A DNA stretch of 64,000 nt, from assembly GCA_050486225.1 (NCBI GenBank), contig JBJHCV010000001.1, positions 62,001-126,000 on the forward strand, read 5' to 3'. Within the stretch, counting starts at the first letter, position 1. Each line of letters starts with the position of its first letter. This DNA comes from JBBDIX01 sp050486225. Lineage in GTDB: Bacteria > Actinomycetota > Nitriliruptoria > Nitriliruptorales > Nitriliruptoraceae. Below the pieces are notes generated by a model that ran no database searches, was not told the origin of the DNA, and was given only the letters and a program-made list of their open reading frames with translations. Positions 43,498-51,070 of the stretch are shown here, in pieces. A program made the translations under genes and the position numbers.

Positions 43498-45354
43498 CTA
43501 GCCATCCCGCACCTCGTGCCGAACCGGAGCGGCACTCTCGTCGACGACCGGGACAGCGGTCGCCACCTCGTCCGGGGACGACGAACCGCCCGACGGGTTC
43601 CACAGGTTCTTGCCGAACTTCATGAAGTAGACGATCACGAGCGGCAGCATGATGCCCATCATGACCACCGTCATCGCTGATGCGATGGTCTGGCGTCCGC
43701 TCGTCCAGTTCTGCCAGATCACCACCGGCAGGGTGATGTTCGTGCGCGACAGCAGGATCACGGCAACCGTCAGCTCGCGCAGCGCGCTCATCGCCAGCCA
43801 GATCCACGCGAGGATGAGCGACGGCTTGAGCAGGGGGAGCATGACCTTGCGGAACGTCATCGCACCGTTCGCGCCCGACAGCTTCGCGGACTCCTCGAGT
43901 TCTGGGTGGACCTGAATCAGAGCGGCATTGGTGATGCGAGTTCCGAAGCTGAGCATCGACACCACGTACAGGATGACGAGGATCGTCGTCGTGCCGTAGA
44001 GGTCGAGTCTCGGCAACGGGTAGTAGAGGACCAGCAGGTAGGCCGCGAAGGCGAACACGACGGACGGCACCGCATGCGGCAGGAACGCCACGAAGTCGAA
44101 CGCCTTGCGGAAGCGGTACCTCGAACGAAGCACGAGCCACGAGAACATCAGGCTCAGGAACACAGCGATCGTGGGAGCGACGATCGCGAGGATCGTGGTG
44201 TTTCGAAGTCCGCGACGCAACAGGGGGAAGGGCAGGTTGCGGTAGTTGTCCAGCGTGAGCGCCCCGAACGCATCCAGGGTGATCGGACGCATGTAGGGGA
44301 GGAACGAGACCCACGTCAGCACGATCAGGGGCAGGATGTTCGCCAACAGCATCCCGAACAGGACCCAGGCCTGTGCGGGGCGGCGCCACCGGCCCAGCGC
44401 CACGGTCTTGGGCTTGAAGGAACGGCCCGTGATCACCTCGAATCGACGAGCCTGCGCGAGCACCTTGACGTAGCGCCACGACAGGAACAGGGCGATGAGG
44501 ATCATCAGCGACGCAAACGCCGCCGCCGGTCCGTACTGCGCCGCCGAGTCAGGAGACGACGTCTGGAGCCACAGGTACGAACTGAACACGAACCGATTGC
44601 TCGCCACTCCCATGATGAGCGGGATGTCCAGTGTCGACAGGCCCATCGCGGCGACGTACAGGAATGCGGCGACCAGCGCGGCCTTCGACGTCGGGAGCGT
44701 GATCCGCCGCATGGTGCGCCCGAAGTCGGCTCCGTGCACCTGCGCCGCCTCCTCGAGTTCCGCATCCATGTTGGAGAAGCTCGGCGCCAGCAGCACGAAG
44801 GTCACGGACACCATCGACATGCCCTGTGCCCAACTCATGCCGGGAATCGTCATGATGTCGATGACGAAGTCCTGGCTGCCCGTGATCGACTGCAGCCAGG
44901 CGTTGATGGTCCCGATCCGTGGGTGCGACAGGTAGACCCACGCCATTGCGTGGAAGAAGTTGGGCAGCAGCACGCCGATGGTCGCGAGTCCGAACGCGAG
45001 ATTCCGGAGCCCGACGTCGGTTCGGGCAACGAGCCAGGCGATCGACACGCCGAAGAAGAGCGCCCAGAACGACGACTGTGCCGTGAAGTTCAACGTGTTG
45101 AAGAAGGACGTGACGGCGAAGTCGTTGCCGTAGAGACGAATGTAGTGCCCGAGGGTGAACGCCCCCTGCTCGACCTGTGTCCCGGTCTCCGACCTGATGC
45201 TGAGGTATCCGACACCCACCAGCAGGCTGAAGATGACGATCGCAGGAACGATGGCGATGCTGAGCGCGATGTGGCGTCCGAAGAATCCCCTCAGCCTCGT
45301 GCGGAGCGGATCGCGTTCTGCCACGCCTTCCTTGAGAAGCATGCTTTCCGCCAT
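43498..45354 (-). CDS. ABC transporter permease, two fused domains (FbpB/ThiP type)
   Basis: A 618-residue membrane protein with two homologous halves and about 12 hydrophobic segments. The two ATPase-contacting EAA loops read EEAAQVHGADFGRTMRRIT and EESAKLSGANGAMTFRKVM. It is the block B counterpart of 14994. The start ATG at 45354 is followed by a hydrophilic lead of about 25 residues. It lies 233 bases after the binding-protein gene, with two hairpins in the gap, and 48 bases before the ATPase gene. Confidence 0.94.
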   Translation of the reverse strand: MAESMLLKEGVAERDPLRTRLRGFFGRHIALSIAIVPAIVIFSLLVGVGYLSIRSETGTQVEQGAFTLGHYIRLYGNDFAVTSFFNTLNFTAQSSFWALFFGVSIAWLVARTDVGLRNLAFGLATIGVLLPNFFHAMAWVYLSHPRIGTINAWLQSITGSQDFVIDIMTIPGMSWAQGMSMVSVTFVLLAPSFSNMDAELEEAAQVHGADFGRTMRRITLPTSKAALVAAFLYVAAMGLSTLDIPLIMGVASNRFVFSSYLWLQTSSPDSAAQYGPAAAFASLMILIALFLSWRYVKVLAQARRFEVITGRSFKPKTVALGRWRRPAQAWVLFGMLLANILPLIVLTWVSFLPYMRPITLDAFGALTLDNYRNLPFPLLRRGLRNTTILAIVAPTIAVFLSLMFSWLVLRSRYRFRKAFDFVAFLPHAVPSVVFAFAAYLLVLYYPLPRLDLYGTTTILVILYVVSMLSFGTRITNAALIQVHPELEESAKLSGANGAMTFRKVMLPLLKPSLILAWIWLAMSALRELTVAVILLSRTNITLPVVIWQNWTSGRQTIASAMTVVMMGIMLPLVIVYFMKFGKNLWNPSGGSSSPDEVATAVPVVDESAAPVRHEVRDG

Positions 45355-45427
45355 TCGTCAGGTGTTCGGGGACGGGATTGGCGCGTCGGGATCCCAGCGG
45401 GGGAGCCGTGGCCCTCGAGGTGATCCG

Positions 45428-45450
45428 ACGGGTCCGGTTGCCGGACCCGT
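45428..45450 (-). terminator. Hairpin in the block B binding-protein/permease gap, second of two
   Basis: ACGGGTCCGG (45428-45437) and CCGGACCCGT (45441-45450) form a perfect 10-pair stem with a TTG loop. It lies 77 bases before the permease start, downstream of the larger hairpin at 45472. Confidence 0.5.
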
Positions 45451-45471
45451 GAACGGTGAGGTGGCTGATGC

Positions 45472-45515
45472 ATCGATGGTGGGGCTCGACAGGAGCCCTG
45501 AGCCCCACCATCGAT
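45472..45515 (-). terminator. Strong hairpin between binding-protein and permease genes of block B, first of two
   Basis: ATCGATGGTGGGGCTC (45472-45487) pairs perfectly over 16 bases with 45500-45515 around a 12-base loop. It lies 73 bases after the binding-protein stop. Position and strength match the hairpin at 16891 in block A, supporting a shared role in reducing expression of the membrane subunits or protecting the binding-protein mRNA. Confidence 0.65.
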
Positions 45516-45587
45516 CTCGTGCCGGCGGGGTCACCGGTGGTCACACCCGGTCAGGGTGCCCACCGGAGAACCCGACGGTCACGGGAA

Positions 45588-46832
45588 CTACATCCCGAAG
45601 TCGGCTGCGGATCCGCAGTCGGCGTCGGCCCCGCGGATGAGTTCACGAGCCACGAACTCGAGGTGCTCGTCCGCCTCCGGGGTCAGCGTCTCCATCATCG
45701 CGATGTCCATGAGTGCGGGCTCCTGACCGGAGTCCAGGATCGCCTGGACTCGCGGGGCCTGCCGCGAACCCTCGATGTGGATCGAGTCGATGTAGTAGGT
45801 GTTCCAGAGGATCTCCTGCGCCCCGGGGCTCAGGAGATAGTCGATGAACAGTCGAGCGGTGGCCTCGTTCGCCGCACCCTTGGGAATTGCGAGGTATCCC
45901 GGCCGCAGGAACAGGGCATCTGCCAGGTAGGCCATCTCGACCGGCGCGCCCTGCTGCGTGAGGACCGCCGTGTTCTGGCCCGTCGCGAACACCAGCATGT
46001 CGAACTCGCCGGAGGCGATGCGCTCGATCTCGCCGGAGTTGATCAGGCCCGCGACGCCCTGACCGAGGGCCCGCGTGTAGTCACACGCGTTGTCCCAACC
46101 CCAGACCTCCTGGTCGACGATTCCGGTGAACAGCGAGTCGACGAGCGACGCCGTCGGGGTCGCTGCCACCGCGTACTTCTCGAGCAGACCGTTGTTGATC
46201 ACGTCCCACGCGTTCTGCGGGACATCCTCGGGGGCCACGGTCTCGGTGTTGTAGGTGATGCCGGGGATCACGTGGAGGTTGATGACGACCTGGCCGTTGG
46301 CCTCGAGCGACTCCGGGTTGATGTGTGGCAGGTGCAGCCACGAGTCGCCGTACTCGATCGGGGTCCCCGCCTTGATGCTGTTGTTCAGGCGAGCGTTGAG
46401 TCCCTGGATGATGTCGCTGTGGGGCGTGCGTCCCGCTCCGACCTCCTCGGTGATCTGCGCGGAGGCTCCGGACCCATCCGGGTTCGGGGTGTGGACGATG
46501 CTGACGTCGAGGCCGTACATCTCGTTGAAGCCAGCCTCCCAGTCCGGCATGATGTCGTCGTAGCTCTGCCAGTTGATCAGCAGTTCGCCACTCTCCCCAC
46601 GCGCCTGTTCGATCAGGTCCTCGACGTAGGCACGGTCCTCGTCGGACAGGCCCTGCAGGACGGGGAGGACGTCATCGTCCGACGGGGTGGCGCTTCCGGG
46701 GTCCGGTGCACTCGGGGTGCCCGGGTCTGCCGGAGCGGCATCGTCGTCGCCACCACATGCCGCCAGGACGAGCGCGAACGTCGCCAGGATGGCGACGACC
46801 CCTCGTAGACTGCCTCGCTTCGATCGTCTCAC
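45588..46832 (-). CDS. ABC transporter solute-binding lipoprotein
   Basis: Codes for 414 residues from a GTG at 46832, with GAGAGGGAG 9 bases upstream; a longer frame lacks a signal peptide at its start. Basic residues, a hydrophobic stretch and LVLAAC give a lipidated Cys26, followed by an Asp/Pro/Ala linker. The mature part is of the family-1 / ferric-type class (NWQSYDDIMPDWEAGFNEMY early, LSPGAQEILWNTYYIDS late). It collects solute for the permease at 43498. It is first in block B, divergent from the aconitase-family pair; the 492-base gap has palindromes but no dedicated regulator gene. Confidence 0.9.
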   Translation of the reverse strand: MRRSKRGSLRGVVAILATFALVLAACGGDDDAAPADPGTPSAPDPGSATPSDDDVLPVLQGLSDEDRAYVEDLIEQARGESGELLINWQSYDDIMPDWEAGFNEMYGLDVSIVHTPNPDGSGASAQITEEVGAGRTPHSDIIQGLNARLNNSIKAGTPIEYGDSWLHLPHINPESLEANGQVVINLHVIPGITYNTETVAPEDVPQNAWDVINNGLLEKYAVAATPTASLVDSLFTGIVDQEVWGWDNACDYTRALGQGVAGLINSGEIERIASGEFDMLVFATGQNTAVLTQQGAPVEMAYLADALFLRPGYLAIPKGAANEATARLFIDYLLSPGAQEILWNTYYIDSIHIEGSRQAPRVQAILDSGQEPALMDIAMMETLTPEADEHLEFVARELIRGADADCGSAADFGM

Positions 46833-47324
46833 GATCCGATACTCCCTCTCCTGGTCTCCCAGGTGCATCCCGTTTCGAACCAACGGGTGGCTTCGATCGC
46901 GCAGAGTCGTCCGCGCTGTTCGAGAGGCAGAGGCAGTCGGAACGCCTCGACCCGCGCGATACCACACGCGGGCGACATCATCGAGGTGATCACCCTCGGC
47001 CTCTCCCAAGAACCACGACGGGCAACTCTCCACACGCGCTTCACGCTAGAGCGCCCGGCCACTCTTCGTCAAGTCGGCGGCATGCCACCGCAGTCGAATC
47101 ATCGCGATGCCACGTCGAGGGAGCCGACTGCGAAGCATGGTCGCCGATGGTTCACGTGTCTGGGCAGTTCCTGCCATCACACACCAGTGCTCATCGAGCG
47201 AGGCGTCCCCGTCTCGTGCGCACCGTGACCCGGGCGTCGACATCCACCGCGCACGAGGGCCACCGGAGTACGGTGTCCGCAGCACCGCGGCGCGGAGCCG
47301 CCTGACTCTCGGGAGTTGCGTCGG
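46833..47324. other. Divergent intergenic region with two short palindromes
   Basis: No convincing gene is seen in these 492 bases; open frames here look random. Two dyads could be regulator sites: GGTGATCACC at 46985-46994 (perfect, 10 bases) and CGGCGGCATGCCACCG at 47075-47090 (14 of 16 symmetric). Promoters of block B and of the aconitase-family pair must lie here. The binding regulator is unknown; the window has only one obvious regulator, the IclR at 18522. Confidence 0.4.
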
Positions 47325-48587
47325 ATGCGACCGATGACTCGGACCGAGCAGATCCTCGCGCGGACGTCGGGCCAGCAGGAGGTGCGCCCGGGTGACATCG
47401 TGGTGGTCGAGGTCGATCGGGCCGTCCTCATCGACCTGCAGTTCGCCTCGACGGCCGTCACCTGGGAGATGCCCCTGCGGATCACCGACCCCGAGCGGCT
47501 GACGGTCGTCTTCGACCACGGGGTTCCCGCCCCGACCATCCGCGACGCCAACGGCATGCGCCGGGGCCGGGAGTTCGCCAACCGGTTCGGCATCTCCGAT
47601 GTCGTCGACGTGGGAGACCACGGGATCGTCCATCAGGTCATCGCCGAACGAGGGCTCGCACGGCCGGGCGAACTGCTGGTGTGTTCGGACTCGCACACAT
47701 GCGCTGGCGGCGCGTTCAACTGTGCCGCTCGGGGGGTCGGGCCGCTGGAGATGCAGCAGGTCGTCTGCACCGGCACGACGTGGTTCGTGTGCGCACCGTC
47801 GATCCGGGTCGAACTCACGGGCGTGATGGACCCGGACGTCGAGGGCAAGGACGTGTTCCTCTCACTGGCGGGCAGGTATGGCTCCGCGGACAACGCGAAC
47901 CTCGAGTTCTTCGGAACAGGGATCGCGAGCATCTCCATGCACGACCGGCGCGTCATCTCCACCCAGAGCGCCGAGGTGAACGCGGAGTTCTCGATCTTTC
48001 CCGCGGACGACGCCGTGGTGCGACACTTCGCCGAACGCGGCGTCGAGATGACGACGCCCGTCGAGGCCGACGACGGCGCCGAGTACGCGGCAACGTGGGC
48101 ACTGGACCTGTCGACGGTGACGCCTCAGGTCGCGGCCCCGGGCGGCGTCCTCGACGGCAACGTGCACGGGGTCGAGCAGCTCGCAGGCACTCCCCTCGAC
48201 CAGTGCTTCGTGGGTTCGTGCGCCAACGGCCAGATCGAGGACTTCGCGGCCGCAGCCGAACTGCTCGAGGGCCGCACCGTCGCCCCGGGTGTGCGCCTGA
48301 TCGTGACGCCGTCATCACAACAGGTCTACCGCGATGCCCTGCGACTCGGCTACGTGGAGACGATCGTCAACGCCAACGGCGTGGTCACGAACTCCACGTG
48401 CGGCGCCTGCATGGGCTACCACATGGGCGTCCTCGCGGAGGGCGAGCGATGCCTCACGTCGTCGACCCGCAACTTCAAGGGACGCATGGGCAGCCCGGAC
48501 GCCGAGGTCTACATGGGTTCGACACGCACCGTCGTCGCCTCCGCCCTCACGGGCGTGATCACCGACCACCGAGAGGTGACACGATGA
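47325..48587 (+). CDS. Aconitase-superfamily hydro-lyase, large subunit (LeuC/HacA-like)
   Basis: Codes for 420 residues from an ATG at 47325, 9 bases after GGGAG; another in-frame ATG at 47334 is possible. It belongs to the shorter, archaeal-type isopropylmalate/homoaconitate dehydratase large subunits. The [4Fe-4S] ligands are Cys299 (FVGSCANG), Cys359 and Cys362 (STCGACMG). The substrate motif CSDSHTCAGGAFN is at 120-132. It hydrates or dehydrates a di- or tricarboxylate together with the small subunit, whose start overlaps its stop. Leucine-pathway neighbours are absent, so dimethylmalate, citramalate or a related catabolic acid is as likely as isopropylmalate. Confidence 0.9.
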   Translation: MRPMTRTEQILARTSGQQEVRPGDIVVVEVDRAVLIDLQFASTAVTWEMPLRITDPERLTVVFDHGVPAPTIRDANGMRRGREFANRFGISDVVDVGDHGIVHQVIAERGLARPGELLVCSDSHTCAGGAFNCAARGVGPLEMQQVVCTGTTWFVCAPSIRVELTGVMDPDVEGKDVFLSLAGRYGSADNANLEFFGTGIASISMHDRRVISTQSAEVNAEFSIFPADDAVVRHFAERGVEMTTPVEADDGAEYAATWALDLSTVTPQVAAPGGVLDGNVHGVEQLAGTPLDQCFVGSCANGQIEDFAAAAELLEGRTVAPGVRLIVTPSSQQVYRDALRLGYVETIVNANGVVTNSTCGACMGYHMGVLAEGERCLTSSTRNFKGRMGSPDAEVYMGSTRTVVASALTGVITDHREVTR

Positions 48588-49081
48588 GGGCGGAGGGACG
48601 CGCCTGGGTGTTCGGTGACGGCATCAACACCGATCTGCTCTACCCGCAGGCTGCCTACGGCCTGCCCACCGAGGAGGCGGCTCGCATGGTCTTCCGGGCC
48701 AACCGGCCCGGGTGGGCCGACCTCGTCGAGCCGGGCGACATCATCGTGGGGGGCCGGGACTTCGGGATGGGCAGTTCTCGCCCGGCATCGACACTCCTGC
48801 GTCACCTCGGGATCAGCGCGATCGTCGCCGAGACCGTCACCGCGATGTTCCTTCGCAACTGCGTGAACACCGCACTGCCGATCCTGGTGTGCCCCTCCGT
48901 CCGTGACGTGATCGCCGAAGGCGATCGGATCGCCATCGACATCGCAACGGGCACGGTCGACAACCTGTCGACCGGACAGGCGGCGCAGGGTCTGCCCCTT
49001 CCCCCGTTCCTCCTGGACATCATCGAGTCGGGAGGACTGCTCGCACGACTTCGGTCGGCCGGCTACCTCGCCAGCACGTGA
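48584..49081 (+). CDS. Aconitase-superfamily hydro-lyase, small subunit (LeuD-like, atypical active-site loop)
   Basis: Codes for 165 residues from the ATG at 48584, overlapping the large-subunit stop (ATGA). The small-subunit swivel fold is recognised from INTDLLYPQAAYGL, VEPGDIIVGGRDFGMGSSRP and AIVAETVTAMFLRNCVN. Typical LeuD or homoaconitase small subunits have GCGSSRE at the loop that binds substrate; here it is GMGSSRP, so Cys and the residue after Arg are changed. The Ser-Ser-Arg core is kept, so catalysis is possible with a different substrate. The specificity-loop region near the N-terminus (YPQAAYG) is also unlike YLVY-type loops. Confidence 0.85.
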   Translation: MRAEGRAWVFGDGINTDLLYPQAAYGLPTEEAARMVFRANRPGWADLVEPGDIIVGGRDFGMGSSRPASTLLRHLGISAIVAETVTAMFLRNCVNTALPILVCPSVRDVIAEGDRIAIDIATGTVDNLSTGQAAQGLPLPPFLLDIIESGGLLARLRSAGYLAST

Positions 49082-49749
49082 TGGACACGAGCCGGGACGC
49101 GAGTCGAGCCGGCCGTGTCGTCCGCGTGGCGGTGGCGACTCTGGGCATCGCGTGGGCGTGGACGAGCCTGCACCCGTCGGTGGCGGTGGTCGGCGGCATC
49201 GTCGTCGGCGCCGTGGCGTGGCTCACACGGACCTGGGCTCCACGCTCGCCCGAGGGTCGCTCGTCCGCTGACAGGCCGCACGGGCGCACGGGCAGGCACG
49301 GGCGCCGCCCCCGACCTCCACTCTTCGAGGCCTGGGCGGCGGCATACGTCGACTCTCGCGTCCTGCCACCTCACGCCTGGATGTCACGACCCGGGCCGGC
49401 TCCACGGATCGCCGACGCCGATCCGCCCCCTGGCGACGCCGCGGAACTCCTCTCCCTGGCGCCGCCCGGTGCCACGGTTCGGGGAACCGCACGTGACGAT
49501 GGCACGACGATCACCCTCGAGACAGCGACGGGGCCGTGTGCCCTGTCGTGGGCGCACGTGGATCACCACGCGGTGCTCGCCTCGCCCGCGCCCACCGACT
49601 CCGGTGTCGCGATCGTCTTCGTCGCAACGCCGGGAGGTCGGCGCTGCCTGATCGTCGACGATCCTCATGGTCGGTGGCGGGACGAACTCCGCCGACGACG
49701 TGTCCCCGGACCCCCGCCTGATCGAACCGGCCACCACGCTCATCGGTGA
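49081..49749 (+). CDS. Hypothetical membrane-anchored protein
   Basis: Codes for 222 residues; its ATG shares one base with the preceding stop (TGATG), so it is coupled to the aconitase-family pair. Two close hydrophobic segments (VAVATLGIAWAWTSL and VAVVGGIVVGAVAWLT, about 16-48) suggest a hairpin anchor, then a basic Pro/Arg-rich stretch and a soluble tail with alternating beta-like pattern (ATVRGTARDDGTTITLETAT). I recognise no family. It could be a species-specific gene or an over-called frame; the tail's codon pattern looks coding. Confidence 0.5.
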   Translation: MDTSRDASRAGRVVRVAVATLGIAWAWTSLHPSVAVVGGIVVGAVAWLTRTWAPRSPEGRSSADRPHGRTGRHGRRPRPPLFEAWAAAYVDSRVLPPHAWMSRPGPAPRIADADPPPGDAAELLSLAPPGATVRGTARDDGTTITLETATGPCALSWAHVDHHAVLASPAPTDSGVAIVFVATPGGRRCLIVDDPHGRWRDELRRRRVPGPPPDRTGHHAHR

Positions 49750-49789
49750 TCGGTGGCCTCGCCTCCCCCGCGACGCCCCTGTCGGCCGG

Positions 49790-51052
49790 TCAGGTGCCGC
49801 GCGCCTTCTCGCGGGCCGACGGGCCGAACACCGCGAAGACCGCGAGTGCCACGAGGACGAGGATCCAGTTGAGTGTGATGCCGGCCTCCACGTTGGTGGC
49901 GACGATGAGCCAACCCATGACCATCGGTCCGACGATGAGGCCGACGTCGCCGAACGTCCGGAAGATGCCCATCGCGACGCCACGCTGGTGGGGAGCGACG
50001 ACCGACGCGATGTACATCGCGGGGACCGAGTTGCCCAGGCCTGACCCGACCCCGTAGACGATCACGGCAGCGAGCAGCATTCCGAAGCCCCGGTTCCACG
50101 TCATGAGGTACAGCCCACCAGCCATGACGAGCCACCCGGGAACGAGCACGCGCTTCGCCCCGAAGCGATCGACCAGCATCCCGGTCAGGTACAGGACGCT
50201 GACGTTGGCGAAGAAGATGGCGCTCATCAGCAACCCGATCTCGCCCTCCGTCGCACCTCGAAGGTCGGCGAGCATCACGAGGCCGAAGTTTCGTGTCCCG
50301 CTTCGCGTGTACGCCCCTACGAACCCGATGAAGCACGCCAGCGCGATGCCGGCGGAGCCGAGAAGCCGCAGTGCTGCACGGCGATCGAACCGTCCCGTCC
50401 ACGCCTGGACCTCGAGTCCCTCGGTCGTGGCAGCCCGGTCCCGCAACACGCGGTGATCCGGCAGGCGGCGCAGGACCAGGACGGTGGTGCCGCCAGCGAT
50501 GACCGCGAACACCGCGAACGGCGCGCGGTACCCCCACACCTGTGCGACCAACCCGCCGACGACCGGACCGATGCTGTTGCCCAGCAGGTGGCTGGCCTGG
50601 AACACCGCGATCCGACGGCCCCTACGTGTCGAGTCACCGATGCTGGACACGTAGGTCAGCCCTGCGGTCGCACTGATCGCACTCGCGACTCCCTGCACGA
50701 GGCGGCTGACCACCAGCATCCCGAAGGTCACCGCCACACCACCGGTGACGGCGGACACCAGCGCGCACAGGCAGGAGACGAGCAGGACACGGTGTGCCCC
50801 GACACGATCCGAGAGATGCCCCGACGGCACGCTCGTGAACAGTCGAGGGATGCTCTGGACCGTGAGCATCATCCCGATGGCGACCGTGCTCACCCCGAAC
50901 GTGCGGGCATACAGCGGCAGGATCGGCACGACGAGCTGCTGGCCCACGTGGATGAAGAACGTCTGGGCACACAGGAGGATCATGACGATCCGCAGTTCAC
51001 GGTCCTCCGGGGTGTGCTCGACGCCGCTACCGAACACGGGGCCACCGATCAC
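49790..51052 (-). CDS. MFS transporter
   Basis: A 420-residue carrier with about 12 hydrophobic segments, very similar to the MFS protein at 25794: both share VPILPLYARTFGV-type first helices, GHLSDRVGAHRVLLV and GMLVDRFGAKRVLVPG as half-signatures, and RSGTRNFGLVMLADLRGAT in the middle. The start taken is a GTG at 51052; other GTG codons shortly downstream are possible. It lies 18 bases after an MmgE/PrpD gene on the same strand and probably imports or exports that enzyme's acid. Convergent with the hypothetical gene ending at 49749. Confidence 0.9.
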   Translation of the reverse strand: MIGGPVFGSGVEHTPEDRELRIVMILLCAQTFFIHVGQQLVVPILPLYARTFGVSTVAIGMMLTVQSIPRLFTSVPSGHLSDRVGAHRVLLVSCLCALVSAVTGGVAVTFGMLVVSRLVQGVASAISATAGLTYVSSIGDSTRRGRRIAVFQASHLLGNSIGPVVGGLVAQVWGYRAPFAVFAVIAGGTTVLVLRRLPDHRVLRDRAATTEGLEVQAWTGRFDRRAALRLLGSAGIALACFIGFVGAYTRSGTRNFGLVMLADLRGATEGEIGLLMSAIFFANVSVLYLTGMLVDRFGAKRVLVPGWLVMAGGLYLMTWNRGFGMLLAAVIVYGVGSGLGNSVPAMYIASVVAPHQRGVAMGIFRTFGDVGLIVGPMVMGWLIVATNVEAGITLNWILVLVALAVFAVFGPSAREKARGT

Positions 51053-51070
51053 CGGTGGTTCGACGGCCGC

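Noticed and set aside
47094..47145. CGCAGTCG/CGACTGCG inverted repeat
   Set aside because: Only 8 pairs with a wide spacer; expected by chance in this base composition.
46863..47228. Possible small gene in the block B/aconitase gap
   Set aside because: Contains many Arg/Ser/His, no start signal and no family likeness; lies in a divergent promoter region.
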